Assembly (NCBI GenBank): GCA_030695805.1
Contig: JAUYPG010000065.1
Span: forward strand, 1-8,263
Direction of reading: 5' to 3'
DNA length: 8,263 nucleotides
From: Nanobdellota archaeon
Lineage (GTDB): Bacteria > Patescibacteriota > Minisyncoccia > UBA6257 > GWB1-50-10
The translations under genes were made by a program, and so were the position numbers. Positions 1 through 5,736 of this stretch are shown here, one piece after another. Within the stretch, counting starts at the first letter, position 1. Every line of letters starts with the position of its first letter. The notes under the pieces are model-generated. The model did no database searches, was not told where the DNA came from, and worked only from the letters and a program-made list of their open reading frames with translations.

Positions 1-630
1 CAGAGCAAACTCCTCCTGGAGCCGCGAATACGCCCGCGCGGTCTCCAAAGGATTCAAGTCACTTCGCTGAAGATTCTCCACAAGCGCCACCTCAAGATTG
101 CCTTTCGGCGTCTCTGATTTGCGGATGACGACCGGAACCGCGGGAAGCCCCACCATAAGCGCGGCCCGGTACCTCCGCTCTCCGGCGATGATCTGATACT
201 CCACCCGAGACCCGGATTCCACCTCTTTCTGAATCCGGGAAACCACGAGCGGCTGGATGATGCCATACTCGCGAATGGACTCCGCGAGCTCACGGAGTTT
301 TTCATGATCAAATTCCCGCCTCGGCTGGTACGGATTCGCGTGGATCCTGTCCACCTCGATGTGAAATACCGCATCGCCTCGCTGAAGCTCGCCATCTGAC
401 GAGCGAAAGCGGGCCTGCCCCGTCGTGACAAAATTGTCTTGCGGGACCTCGTCCGCAGGCGCGGAGGGCTCTTCCTCAAAAAAAATCATCTGCGGAGGAG
501 GCACGGAAACGCTCTCCCCGCCAGGTGGCGGCACAGAATGAAATCCACGCTCTTCAATAAGAGGTGTTTGCAAAATATTATCATCTCCCTTCTTCGGAGG
601 AATAAGCGACTGAAGTCCTTGTCCTGTCAT
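1..630 (-). CDS. parB: Chromosome partitioning protein ParB, N-terminal part (runs off the window)
   Basis: ParB-family centromere-binding CTPase that acts with ParA to segregate origins. The frame is open from the ATG at 630 to the window edge, giving 210 residues with the C-terminus missing. Residues 1-85 are a low-complexity linker. The ParB N domain then shows NPYQPR (99-104), a GERRYRA CTP-binding motif (150-156) and ENLQRSDLNP (185-194), all typical of the family. The HTH and dimerisation parts lie outside the window. The linker carries PPPGG (residues 34-38), encoded by a CCGCCA/TGGCGG inverted repeat, which suggests a small repeat insertion. An in-frame TGA lies 12 bases upstream of the ATG and no other start lies between. 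AGGAG sits one base from the ATG, too close for a normal ribosome site, while a -10 hexamer ends 6 bases upstream. It is separated from parA by 437 bases, more than is usual. Identification by motif is firm. Confidence 0.95.
   Translation of the reverse strand, partial: MTGQGLQSLIPPKKGDDNILQTPLIEERGFHSVPPPGGESVSVPPPQMIFFEEEPSAPADEVPQDNFVTTGQARFRSSDGELQRGDAVFHIEVDRIHANPYQPRREFDHEKLRELAESIREYGIIQPLVVSRIQKEVESGSRVEYQIIAGERRYRAALMVGLPAVPVVIRKSETPKGNLEVALVENLQRSDLNPLETARAYSRLQEEFAL
518..531. repeat. Short palindromic repeat inside parB
   Basis: CCGCCA and TGGCGG are inverted around GG. The repeat is read in frame as PPPGG in the variable linker of ParB. It resembles the palindromes at 666-681, 2487-2502 and 3872-3887. 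Confidence 0.6.
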
Positions 631-636
631 GCTCCT

Positions 637-645
637 ATAATATCA
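637..645 (-). promoter_or_regulatory. Extended -10 promoter directly upstream of parB
   Basis: On the minus strand TGA followed by TATTAT forms an extended -10 (TGn plus hexamer) ending 6 bases before the parB ATG. This would put +1 on the A of the ATG. No good -35 is visible, which extended -10 promoters tolerate. The site sits at the edge of the octamer repeat element at 648-700. Confidence 0.5.
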
Positions 646-647
646 CA

Positions 648-700
648 ATCTGCGTAAATCCGCGTTCCGCCAGCCGGCGGACATCTGCGTGTATCTGCGT
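648..700. repeat. Composite octamer-palindrome repeat, intergenic copy
   Basis: Four octamers of the form ATCYGCGT begin at 648, 658, 683 and 693. Two lie on each side of a 16-bp imperfect palindrome with arms TCCGCC and GGCGGA (666-681). Octamers within each pair are spaced 10 bases apart. The same architecture occurs inside copB at 3854-3905, which shows that this is a dispersed element and not part of the parB leader proper. Confidence 0.75.
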
Positions 701-708
701 TTAGAAAT

Positions 709-840
709 AAAATGAAGAAGCCTCCACTTCCCACCTCGGCTCGTTCCCTTGGCTATGATCTCGAGTGAAAAATTCATTGTAATAATGAATACATCTCGAA
801 ACGCCAGTGTACTTGAGTCAAAATGACAAGCTTCCGCTTC
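709..840. repeat. Imperfect direct repeat of about 22 bases
   Basis: On the minus strand the segment starting GAAGCGGAAGCTTG and the segment starting GAAGTGGAGGCTTC are imperfect copies, both ending in TCATTTT. They lie about 110 bases apart (near 819-839 and 710-731). Each can form a small hairpin. Their encoded peptides differ in frame, so the similarity is at the DNA or RNA level. Confidence 0.45.
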
Positions 841-950
841 TCCATTTAACACGTACGCGGGCTCTCGTTTAGCAAAGGCAAGCGGCGCGCCAGAATCCCA
901 GGTGGCCACACAGGGATGCCGACCGCTACCCGCCCGGCCAAACTCAAACC
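768..950 (-). ncRNA. Possible small structured RNA or long parB leader (unidentified)
   Basis: This is the part of the 437-base parA-parB gap downstream of the strong promoter at 957-984. Expected +1 is near 950 and does not coincide with a start codon. The transcript could form hairpins: ATCCC/GGGAT enclosing GTGGCCAC (895-917), GGCGCGCC (884-891), AAGC-GGAA-GCTT with a GNRA loop (828-839), and a perfect 7-bp ATTCATT/AATGAAT stem (772-790) followed by a short T run that could end it. The length of about 180 bases is in the range of bacterial regulatory RNAs. I compared it by eye with tmRNA, RNase P RNA, SRP RNA and 5S rRNA and found none of their conserved motifs. An open frame of about 100 codons also crosses it but looks non-genic. 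It may simply be an untranslated leader of parB. Confidence 0.3.
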
Positions 951-956
951 TCCATT

Positions 957-984
957 ATTCTACTACCCCGAGCACGTTCGTCAA
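957..984 (-). promoter_or_regulatory. Sigma-70-type promoter between parA and parB
   Basis: TTGACG (984-979) and TAGAAT (962-957) are separated by exactly 16 bases. Transcription would start near 950 and run toward parB, leaving a leader of about 320 bases. Unlike the other strong promoters of the window it has no start codon at +1. Confidence 0.6.
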
Positions 985-1063
985 TATGTGCAATTATGCC
1001 AATTATGCAATTATGTACACATTGAAGACGATCGCATTATAAATGTACATAAAAAACATTGAA
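982..1063. repeat. AT-rich iterated repeats after parA
   Basis: CAATTATG occurs three times at 991, 1000 and 1008, with a degenerate CAATATG at 982. Two further pairs follow: ATGTACA at 1013 and 1043 (the second extends to the palindrome ATGTACAT), and ACATTGAA at 1019 and 1056. The block lies between the parA stop and the promoter at 957-984, and its 8-9 base period is iteron-like. It could be an operator or a partition site. The canonical bacterial parS palindrome (TGTTTCACGTGAAACA) was not found in the window. Confidence 0.5.
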
Positions 1064-1067
1064 AACA

Positions 1068-1844
1068 TTACAAGCCAACAGAAGGAAACGTCTCCCCCAA
1101 AATCTCATAGGCGAGCTGCTCGTACGCTCGCGCACCCGGGCTCTGCGGGGCATAAAGTACGACAGGGCGCTTAAAAGCAGGCGCCTCCGCGAGCGGACTC
1201 GAGCGGGGAACTACCGCCTCAAACACAGGGTACGGAAATTTTTCCCGGATCTCTTTTGACACCCGTTCCGAAAGATAGTCCCCCGGCGTGTGCATAGTAA
1301 GAAGCGCGCCTAAGACCTTAAGATCATGCCCGAGATTATCCCGTATCATGCGGAGCGTCTCCGTAAGATGTTCCAGTCCCTGCAAACTATAGTACTCCGC
1401 CTGCACGGGAACAATAACCTCGTCCGCGGCAAGAAATCCGTTTACCGTGAGGAGATTCAAACTCGGCCCAAGGTCAATAAAAATGAAATCATACTTGTCG
1501 CGCATCACATTCACAAAACGCTTCAGATGAGTCGCCCGATCTTCCATATTTACAAGCTCAACCAAAGCACCCGCGAGATCAGACGAGGATGGAACCACGT
1601 GCAGATTCGTAAGATGAGTGGGTTTGAAAACCCGCTCATGCGGCGTCTCCGCGAAAAGCGCGTGGTAGATCGTCTCATCCGGCGCGTGCGACACCCCAAG
1701 CCCGAAAGTCGCGTTCCCCTGCGGGTCGAAGTCAATAAGAAGGACTTTCTTCCCCAGCACAGCGATGTAGCTCGCAAGATTCACCGCCGAGGTCGTCTTT
1801 CCCACTCCGCCTTTCGCGTTCCAAAACACAATGACTCGTGCCAT
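1068..1844 (-). CDS. parA: Chromosome partitioning ATPase ParA (Soj/MinD superfamily)
   Basis: P-loop ATPase that moves the ParB-bound origin region along the nucleoid. The protein is 258 residues, normal for chromosomal ParA/Soj. The deviant Walker A KGGVGKTT is at residues 11-18, the A' motif DFDPQGN at 38-44, and the Walker B IDLGPS at 123-128. There is no N-terminal HTH, so it is of the small chromosomal type. I chose the ATG at 1844 (MARVIVFWNAKGG) over the ATG at 1853 because ParA proteins usually start a few residues before the P-loop and because a TAGAAT -10 ends 7 bases before it. AGGT four bases before the 1853 ATG is the counter-argument; that start adds only three residues. It follows the copB stop by 27 bases, so read-through from copB is also possible. 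ParB lies downstream on the same strand, after a long gap. Confidence 0.95.
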   Translation of the reverse strand: MARVIVFWNAKGGVGKTTSAVNLASYIAVLGKKVLLIDFDPQGNATFGLGVSHAPDETIYHALFAETPHERVFKPTHLTNLHVVPSSSDLAGALVELVNMEDRATHLKRFVNVMRDKYDFIFIDLGPSLNLLTVNGFLAADEVIVPVQAEYYSLQGLEHLTETLRMIRDNLGHDLKVLGALLTMHTPGDYLSERVSKEIREKFPYPVFEAVVPRSSPLAEAPAFKRPVVLYAPQSPGARAYEQLAYEILGETFPSVGL

Positions 1845-1851
1845 ACAAATC

Positions 1852-1857
1852 ATTCTA
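1852..1857 (-). promoter_or_regulatory. Candidate -10 element of parA
   Basis: TAGAAT lies 7 bases before the ATG at 1844. The best -35 at a 17-base spacing is the poor TTTTCA (1880-1875), inside the end of copB. The call is weak alone and gains support from the same arrangement at other genes here. Confidence 0.35.
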
Positions 1858-1871
1858 CCTAAAAAAAGAAG

Positions 1872-4052
1872 TTATGAAAACTTAAATCGTTTCAGCATGA
1901 GCGCGTTTACGGCAACGATCACGGTTGAGAAAGACATAAGGATCGCGCTTGCCGCGGGCTCAAGCATTATGCCCTGGCCCGCGAGTACGCCCGCCGCAAG
2001 CGGCATCGCGATTATATTGTATCCGCTTGCCCAGAAAAGATTCTGAATCATTTTCCGGTAGGTTGCTTTTGAGAGGCGAAAAATCGTCGCGATATCCTTG
2101 GGGTTGTTCCGCACGAGAATGATGCCGGCGGACTCGATCGCTATGTTCGTGCCCGCTCCTATCGCGATTCCCACGTTCGCTTCCGCGAGCGCGGGCGCGT
2201 CGTTTACGCCGTCTCCGACAAAAACAACTCTCTTGCCTTGATTTTTTAGTAATTTCACTTTTTCGGACTTTTCATGCGGGAGCACGCGCGAGAAAACGAT
2301 TTTTATTCCTAATTCTTCAGCAACGGCTTTTGCCACGGAATCCGAGTCGCCCGTAATCATGGCGACCTCTATCCCCTGCTTTTGCAGCTCTTGAATCGCT
2401 TCTTTCGATTCCTCGCGGATTACGTCGCGAAGAAAGAGCGCGCCAAGAAGCATTTCGTTTTTCGTTACAACCACTTTTGTTTCTATTCCGCCAGCTGGCG
2501 GATCGCTTTCATCAGTTGACGGATTCTCTTCCCGCCCCACAAAAATTGTTTCTCCATTCACCTCCGCCTCCCCGCCCCGGCCAGGGATCCGCCTAAAATT
2601 GTTAGCCGGAAAAAACTCTATTCCTTTTTCTTTCGCGTGCGCCGCTATCGCTTTCGCAATCGGATGCTCGGAGTACACGTCCACGGATGCCGCAAGTTTT
2701 AACACATCGTCATTCGTAATGTTTAATTCTTTATTCGCCGTTATTTTTGTTATTCCAAACTCTCCTTTGGTCAAAGTCCCTGTTTTATCAAATACAACAA
2801 CGTCCATTCGCCGGGCCTCTTCGAGCGCAAGCCGATTTTTCACGAGGAGACCGGAGCGGGCGGCGAGCGTGGTCGAGATCGAGGCAACCAGTGGAATTGC
2901 GAGACCAAGAGCGTGCGGACAGGCAATTACCAAGACCGCCACAAACCGTTCAATCGCGAACGCGGGCGCGGCCCCGAGGATAAGCCAGCCCCCAAGCGCT
3001 CCCCCTCCCACGAGAATCGCTACGCCCGTAAGATAAAGCGCGGCCTTATCCGAAAGCGTCTGGAGGCGGGATTTTGAGCGTTCGGCCTCCTCTACCAAAC
3101 GCATAATGCCCGCGAGAAAGGTGTGTTCGCCGATTTCTGTTACTTCGACGAATATCGTGCCGTCGCCGTTTGTCGTTCCCGCGATTACTTTCACGCCTTT
3201 TTCCTTATCCACGGGTTTTGATTCTCCCGTTACGATTGATTCATTTATTTCGGTTTTCCCCTCAATAACCACGCCATCCACTGGGACTTTTGCGCCGGGC
3301 CGGATGATGACGATGTCGCCTTCTTTCAACTCCGAAAGAGGCACGATTTTCGTTTCCAGCGTTTGGATATCGGATCCCGCCTTGGCGGGATCCGACTTCC
3401 CAAACATCAATTCCGCCGTGTCGGGAAGAAGTTTTGAGAGTTCTTTTAGGGCGCCTTTCGCGCTTTGGACCGCTTTCATTTCTATCCAGTGCCCGAGGAG
3501 CATAATCGTGATAAGCGTCGTGAGCTCCCAAAAGAGTGTGTGCTCTCCACGGAACGTCTGGTACACGCTCCAGACGTAAGCCGCGGTTATCGCCATCGCG
3601 ATTAGGGTCATCATACCAGGAAGTTTTCCTCTGATTTCCCGCCACGCGCTCTTCAAAAACACCAGGCCGCCATACCAAAAGACCGCGCTTCCCAATACGA
3701 AAGGTAGATATTCACTTCCCGTAAACACTGGGGCGGTCCAGCCGAAAAATTTTTGCGGAAGTTCGGAGTACAGAAGCACGGGAATTGTGAGAGCGAGAGA
3801 TATCCAAAATTTTTTCAGAAATGATTCAGTTTTATGTCCCGCGTGTTTGTCGTTTCCGCGTGTTTCCGCGTTCCGCCAACTAGCGGATTCCGCGCGTTTC
3901 CGCGATGCAAGGAGTTGCATACCGCACTCCGGGCACATGCCGGGCTTCTCGCGCACAACGTCCGGATGCATAGGACAAGAGTAAATCACACTCTTCCCAG
4001 TTTCCGTTTCCGGTTTTGGATTTTCGTTATGATCGTGAGTACAGCAGTCCAT
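1872..4052 (-). CDS. copB: CopB-type copper-exporting P-type ATPase (P1B-3, CPH motif)
   Basis: Membrane pump that exports copper using ATP. Starting at 4052 it has 726 residues. A Cys/His-rich metal-binding segment comes first (MDCCTHDH, then CPMHP at 26-30 and CPECGM at 40-45). The actuator TGES is at 275-278, the transmembrane CPH at 378-380, the phosphorylated Asp422 in DKTGT, SEHP at 461-464, and GDGVND at 613-618. YNIIAMP in TM7 and MSFSTVIVA in TM8 match the P1B-3 class. CPH in place of CPC marks the CopB branch, linked in characterised members to Cu(II) or Cu(I) export. Three palindromic repeat insertions lie in frame at residues about 50-66, 220-228 and 516-522, all in linkers or variable loops. 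The open frame reaches 4118, but the extra 22 residues would be encoded by the promoter and operator, so 4052 is preferred. The gene is probably controlled by a CsoR-like repressor not seen here. Confidence 0.95.
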   Translation of the reverse strand: MDCCTHDHNENPKPETETGKSVIYSCPMHPDVVREKPGMCPECGMQLLASRKRAESASWRNAETRGNDKHAGHKTESFLKKFWISLALTIPVLLYSELPQKFFGWTAPVFTGSEYLPFVLGSAVFWYGGLVFLKSAWREIRGKLPGMMTLIAMAITAAYVWSVYQTFRGEHTLFWELTTLITIMLLGHWIEMKAVQSAKGALKELSKLLPDTAELMFGKSDPAKAGSDIQTLETKIVPLSELKEGDIVIIRPGAKVPVDGVVIEGKTEINESIVTGESKPVDKEKGVKVIAGTTNGDGTIFVEVTEIGEHTFLAGIMRLVEEAERSKSRLQTLSDKAALYLTGVAILVGGGALGGWLILGAAPAFAIERFVAVLVIACPHALGLAIPLVASISTTLAARSGLLVKNRLALEEARRMDVVVFDKTGTLTKGEFGITKITANKELNITNDDVLKLAASVDVYSEHPIAKAIAAHAKEKGIEFFPANNFRRIPGRGGEAEVNGETIFVGREENPSTDESDPPAGGIETKVVVTKNEMLLGALFLRDVIREESKEAIQELQKQGIEVAMITGDSDSVAKAVAEELGIKIVFSRVLPHEKSEKVKLLKNQGKRVVFVGDGVNDAPALAEANVGIAIGAGTNIAIESAGIILVRNNPKDIATIFRLSKATYRKMIQNLFWASGYNIIAMPLAAGVLAGQGIMLEPAASAILMSFSTVIVAVNALMLKRFKFS
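2487..2502. repeat. Perfect 16-bp palindrome inside copB
   Basis: TCCGCCAGCTGGCGGA is its own reverse complement. It is read in frame as DPPAGG (residues 517-522) in the nucleotide-binding domain, in a loop after the GREEN stretch that varies in the family. Confidence 0.75.
3370..3395. repeat. 26-bp inverted repeat inside copB
   Basis: Twelve-base arms (TCGGATCCCGCC and its complement) flank TT, giving a near-perfect hairpin on either strand. It is read as the segment SDPAKAGSD (residues 220-228) in the actuator domain, where most family members have a shorter loop. It is a second palindrome type in the same gene. Confidence 0.75.
3854..3905. repeat. Composite octamer-palindrome repeat, coding copy in copB
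   Basis: TTCCGCGT-like octamers begin at 3854, 3864, 3888 and 3898, two on each side of an imperfect palindrome at 3872-3887 (TCCGC/GCGGA arms). Order and spacing match the intergenic element at 648-700 almost base for base. It encodes the linker SRKRAESASWRNAETRG (residues 50-66) between the metal-binding segment and the first membrane helix. Confidence 0.75.
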
Positions 4053-4054
4053 GT

Positions 4055-4088
4055 ACACAGAATACCCCCATGGGGTATTCTGTGTCAA
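4055..4088 (-). promoter_or_regulatory. copB promoter with CsoR-like copper operator
   Basis: TTGACA (4088-4083) and TATTCT (4064-4059) are spaced 18 bases apart, and the -10 ends 6 bases before the ATG at 4052. Across this spacer lies a perfect inverted repeat with 14-base arms (4055-4068 and 4072-4085, arm ACACAGAATACCCC) around CAT. Its core TACCCC...GGGGTA is the G-tract form used by CsoR/RcnR-family metal sensors. A bound repressor would cover the promoter, so copper-induced release is the expected control. The -35 contains the stop codon of doc. Confidence 0.75.
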
Positions 4089-4471
4089 GCCAATTTTTTC
4101 GTATGGTTTTCTAACCAATCGGCGATCACTTCTATATCGAGCTTCTCTTCTATGAGCTTCAACGCGAATCGTTCAATCTCTCCTTCTTCCGCAATTGAAA
4201 CGAATCCATTATTTTCCATGAATACAAAAGCGGCCGACATTCCGGTTCTTTTATTCCCATCCAGAAAGGGGTGGTTCAAAATGGTATTCCTCGCGTATGC
4301 GGCCGCTTTTTGAAATATCGTCAGATATAATTCTTTTCCGAATACGTTTTGTCGCGGCACGGCGATGATACCATGAATCGCGTTATGATCTCTTACTCCA
4401 TGCAATCCTCCCGTTTCTTCTATGATAAGCGAATGGATCAAAAGCAATTGTACTTCCGTCAGATATATCAT
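4085..4471 (-). CDS. doc: Doc-like (death-on-curing) Fic-fold toxin
   Basis: Protein of 128 residues, the usual Doc size (about 126). The active-site loop HPFLDGNKRT is at residues 67-76. His67 is the catalytic base. Lys74 takes the place of the second Gly of AMPylating Fic proteins (GNGR), as in Doc (ANKR), which phosphorylates EF-Tu. A kinase activity on a translation factor is therefore the more likely reading, by analogy. The N-terminus (MIYLTEVQLLLIH) and GGLHGVRD (21-28) also fit Doc. It lies 50 bases downstream of an AbrB-type protein, as expected for an antitoxin-toxin pair. No Shine-Dalgarno and no promoter precede it, and a hairpin lies in the gap, so it is probably expressed at a low level from the antitoxin promoter. 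Its TGA stop lies inside the -35 of copB. Confidence 0.9.
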   Translation of the reverse strand: MIYLTEVQLLLIHSLIIEETGGLHGVRDHNAIHGIIAVPRQNVFGKELYLTIFQKAAAYARNTILNHPFLDGNKRTGMSAAFVFMENNGFVSIAEEGEIERFALKLIEEKLDIEVIADWLENHTKKLA

Positions 4472-4491
4472 GCCGAACGAAAGAAAGAAGC

Positions 4492-4510
4492 CCCTCGTTC
4501 ACGGACGGGG
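4492..4510 (-). terminator. Possible attenuator hairpin between antitoxin and toxin
   Basis: On the minus strand CCC and CGT arms with one bulged base pair with ACG and GGG around a six-base loop, followed by a T-rich run (CTTCTTTCTTTCG). It lies in the 50-base gap between abrB and doc and could reduce toxin transcription. The U-tract is interrupted, so it is not a strong terminator. Confidence 0.35.
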
Positions 4511-4521
4511 ACTCTTCCTTT

Positions 4522-4764
4522 TTATTCTCTCGCGAGTTTTTCCAGGTCGCTTCTGTAGCGATTGATGAAGCTCAACGTAAGCCGAGCTACGCGCTCATCC
4601 GCCTTGGATATCTTTCCTTCCTTTGGCCGGATCACGACAGCATTCATTTCTTTATCAAATTCCACATTAATCTCCTGCCCCGCCTTTACGCCCCAAGACT
4701 GAAGGGCATCTCTCGGAATCGTAGCCCCTACCGAGGTTCCTATTTGTATTATTTTTCTTATCAT
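4522..4764 (-). CDS. AbrB/MazE/SpoVT-type antitoxin, probable partner of Doc
   Basis: DNA-binding protein of 80 residues. Residues 3-46 form a swapped-hairpin AbrB domain (KIIQIGTSVGATIPRDAL, then GVKAGQEINVEFD). Residues 53-80 are predicted helical and charged and would be the segment that blocks the toxin, as the C-terminus of Phd does for Doc. Classical Doc is paired with Phd, so pairing with an AbrB fold is a partner swap. The gene begins directly on a consensus promoter that overlaps a 9-bp inverted repeat, the arrangement expected for autorepression. The doc gene follows after 50 bases. The toxin-blocking role is inferred from size and position only. Confidence 0.85.
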   Translation of the reverse strand: MIRKIIQIGTSVGATIPRDALQSWGVKAGQEINVEFDKEMNAVVIRPKEGKISKADERVARLTLSFINRYRSDLEKLARE

Positions 4765-4768
4765 AATT

Positions 4769-4798
4769 GCATTATAATAACATTATAATGCCTGTCAA
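4769..4798 (-). promoter_or_regulatory. Consensus promoter and palindromic operator of the abrB-doc module
   Basis: TTGACA (4798-4793), a 16-base spacer and TATAAT (4776-4771) are perfect consensus hexamers. The -10 ends 6 bases before the abrB ATG, placing +1 on its A. GCATTATAA and its complement (4769-4777, 4783-4791) form a perfect inverted repeat around TAACA that covers the -10. This is a natural operator for the antitoxin. The -35 lies just past the stop of the upstream gene. Confidence 0.8.
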
Positions 4799-4806
4799 GA
4801 CGATTT

Positions 4807-5667
4807 CTACACCCCGCAACCGCCTTCCTGCTTTGATTCCGGAAGTTTTTGCACTTCCGCGAAAACCTTCCCAAACCCGGACCCGCTCGAGTAGGCGGAT
4901 CCCAAAAGGTCTTTCGCCGAGACCTTGCCCGCGAGCCCTTGTTCTTTCACGTAGGTGTCTATAACCTCGTAGGTGCCCTGAAACCAGAGACGATTCACCC
5001 CGAGAGCGACCTCGTACATTTCTTTTTCAGAGACATTGTTCGCGGCCATGAGTTCGAGGAGTCCAAGCATGGCCATGCCGTGATTGCAGTCCGGAAAATA
5101 GGTGGAGTTGTTGCAACAGGGACGATATATTCCCTGTGCCACCCGCTCCACCTTCTCCTGTTCTTGTTTCGTAAGTTTCACAAACTCGTATGCGCTGTAG
5201 TGGCTCATGGGGTCGCCTTTCGCGATAGTCCAGCCGCCGGTTGAGGCGAAGTTGCCAGCGCCGCCATATTTCGGATCCATCATCGGCCCCTTCTCCAAAA
5301 CCGGATTTTTATTCGCGAGGCCAAAGGCCCAAAGAATGTTAAGAAGCGTATTCGCATTATCACGCGTCATGCGAATCTTCTCATTGCCCATGTTGCTCAT
5401 GAGGAGTTCTGCTTCTTTTCCGAGTCCCCCGCGAGACGCGTAAATTTCTTCCAGTTTCGGAAGGTCTATCACTCCCTCCTCGACGAGGCGCATGCCGATA
5501 TCTCCCCAGGCAACAGGAAGGTCCACTTCCGTCACTTCCGCATGTTGCGGAGTGTCCTGCGGCGCCTCTGTTTCTCGTTCTCCCACTTCTCGTTCTCCCA
5601 CCCACGCTCCCCATGAGAGAGCTCCCGCGATAAGGACCGCAAGCACTGGTATAATGTATGATTTCAT
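4807..5667 (-). CDS. Membrane-anchored conserved protein with PCCN...DCNH motif, function unknown
   Basis: I do not recognise a named domain. The 286-residue protein has one N-terminal hydrophobic segment (residues 4-23) with no lipobox, so it is exported and probably anchored outside the membrane. A charged spacer (24-50) leads to a mostly helical domain. The most distinctive part is PCCNN...DCNH (183-196), with Cys184, Cys185, Cys194 and His196, next to His156. This could bind a metal or carry a disulfide. The C-terminus ends in GGCGV with Cys284 three residues from the end. The thioredoxin gene lies directly upstream (69-base gap), with ccdA and DUF1573 further up, which points to a job in thiol redox or copper handling (inference). 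A perfect TATAAT ends 6 bases before the ATG. An adapter or metal-transfer role is as likely as an enzyme. Confidence 0.85.
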   Translation of the reverse strand: MKSYIIPVLAVLIAGALSWGAWVGEREVGERETEAPQDTPQHAEVTEVDLPVAWGDIGMRLVEEGVIDLPKLEEIYASRGGLGKEAELLMSNMGNEKIRMTRDNANTLLNILWAFGLANKNPVLEKGPMMDPKYGGAGNFASTGGWTIAKGDPMSHYSAYEFVKLTKQEQEKVERVAQGIYRPCCNNSTYFPDCNHGMAMLGLLELMAANNVSEKEMYEVALGVNRLWFQGTYEVIDTYVKEQGLAGKVSAKDLLGSAYSSGSGFGKVFAEVQKLPESKQEGGCGV

Positions 5668-5673
5668 ATTTTT

Positions 5674-5679
5674 ATTATA
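5674..5679 (-). promoter_or_regulatory. -10 element of the 286-residue gene
   Basis: TATAAT ends 6 bases before the ATG at 5667, which would give a leaderless transcript. A TTGAAT -35 lies 15 bases further up (5700-5695), a short spacing. No Shine-Dalgarno is seen; the bases before the ATG are AAAAAT. Confidence 0.55.
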
Positions 5680-5736
5680 ACCTTAATTTACGAAATTCAA
5701 TATCAGGCCATTACGGAAGGGCGCAACCTGCCGTCG

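Noticed and set aside
54..479. Open frame of 141 codons on the minus strand
   Set aside because: It is Arg/Ser-rich and out of frame with ParB, whose frame has clear family motifs over the same bases.
643..909. Open frame of 88 codons (GTG start) between parA and parB
   Set aside because: It crosses the repeat element at 648-700, whose octamers encode its last ~20 residues, and it has no recognisable domain. Its middle (NFSLEIIAKG...) faintly recalls the start of tRNA-guanine transglycosylases, but not enough to call a pseudogene.
768..950. tmRNA, 5S rRNA, SRP RNA or RNase P RNA in the parA-parB gap
   Set aside because: None of the conserved signatures (tRNA-like T-loop GGTTCGA, SRP GGAAG apical loop context, RNase P GAGGAAAGTC, 5S CGAAC) were found on either strand.
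991..1015. CRISPR-like array in the CAATTATG repeats
   Set aside because: The units are 8 bases with 0-1 base between them and no spacers.
3106..3579. Long plus-strand open frames opposite copB (also 2599-3036 and 3834-4313)
   Set aside because: They are antisense shadows of a gene with all P1B ATPase motifs and show no domain of their own.
1872..4118. copB start at the upstream in-frame codon near 4118
   Set aside because: The extra 22 residues would be encoded by the -35, operator and -10, and would overlap doc by 34 bases. The ATG at 4052 starts the usual Cys/His-rich N-terminus.
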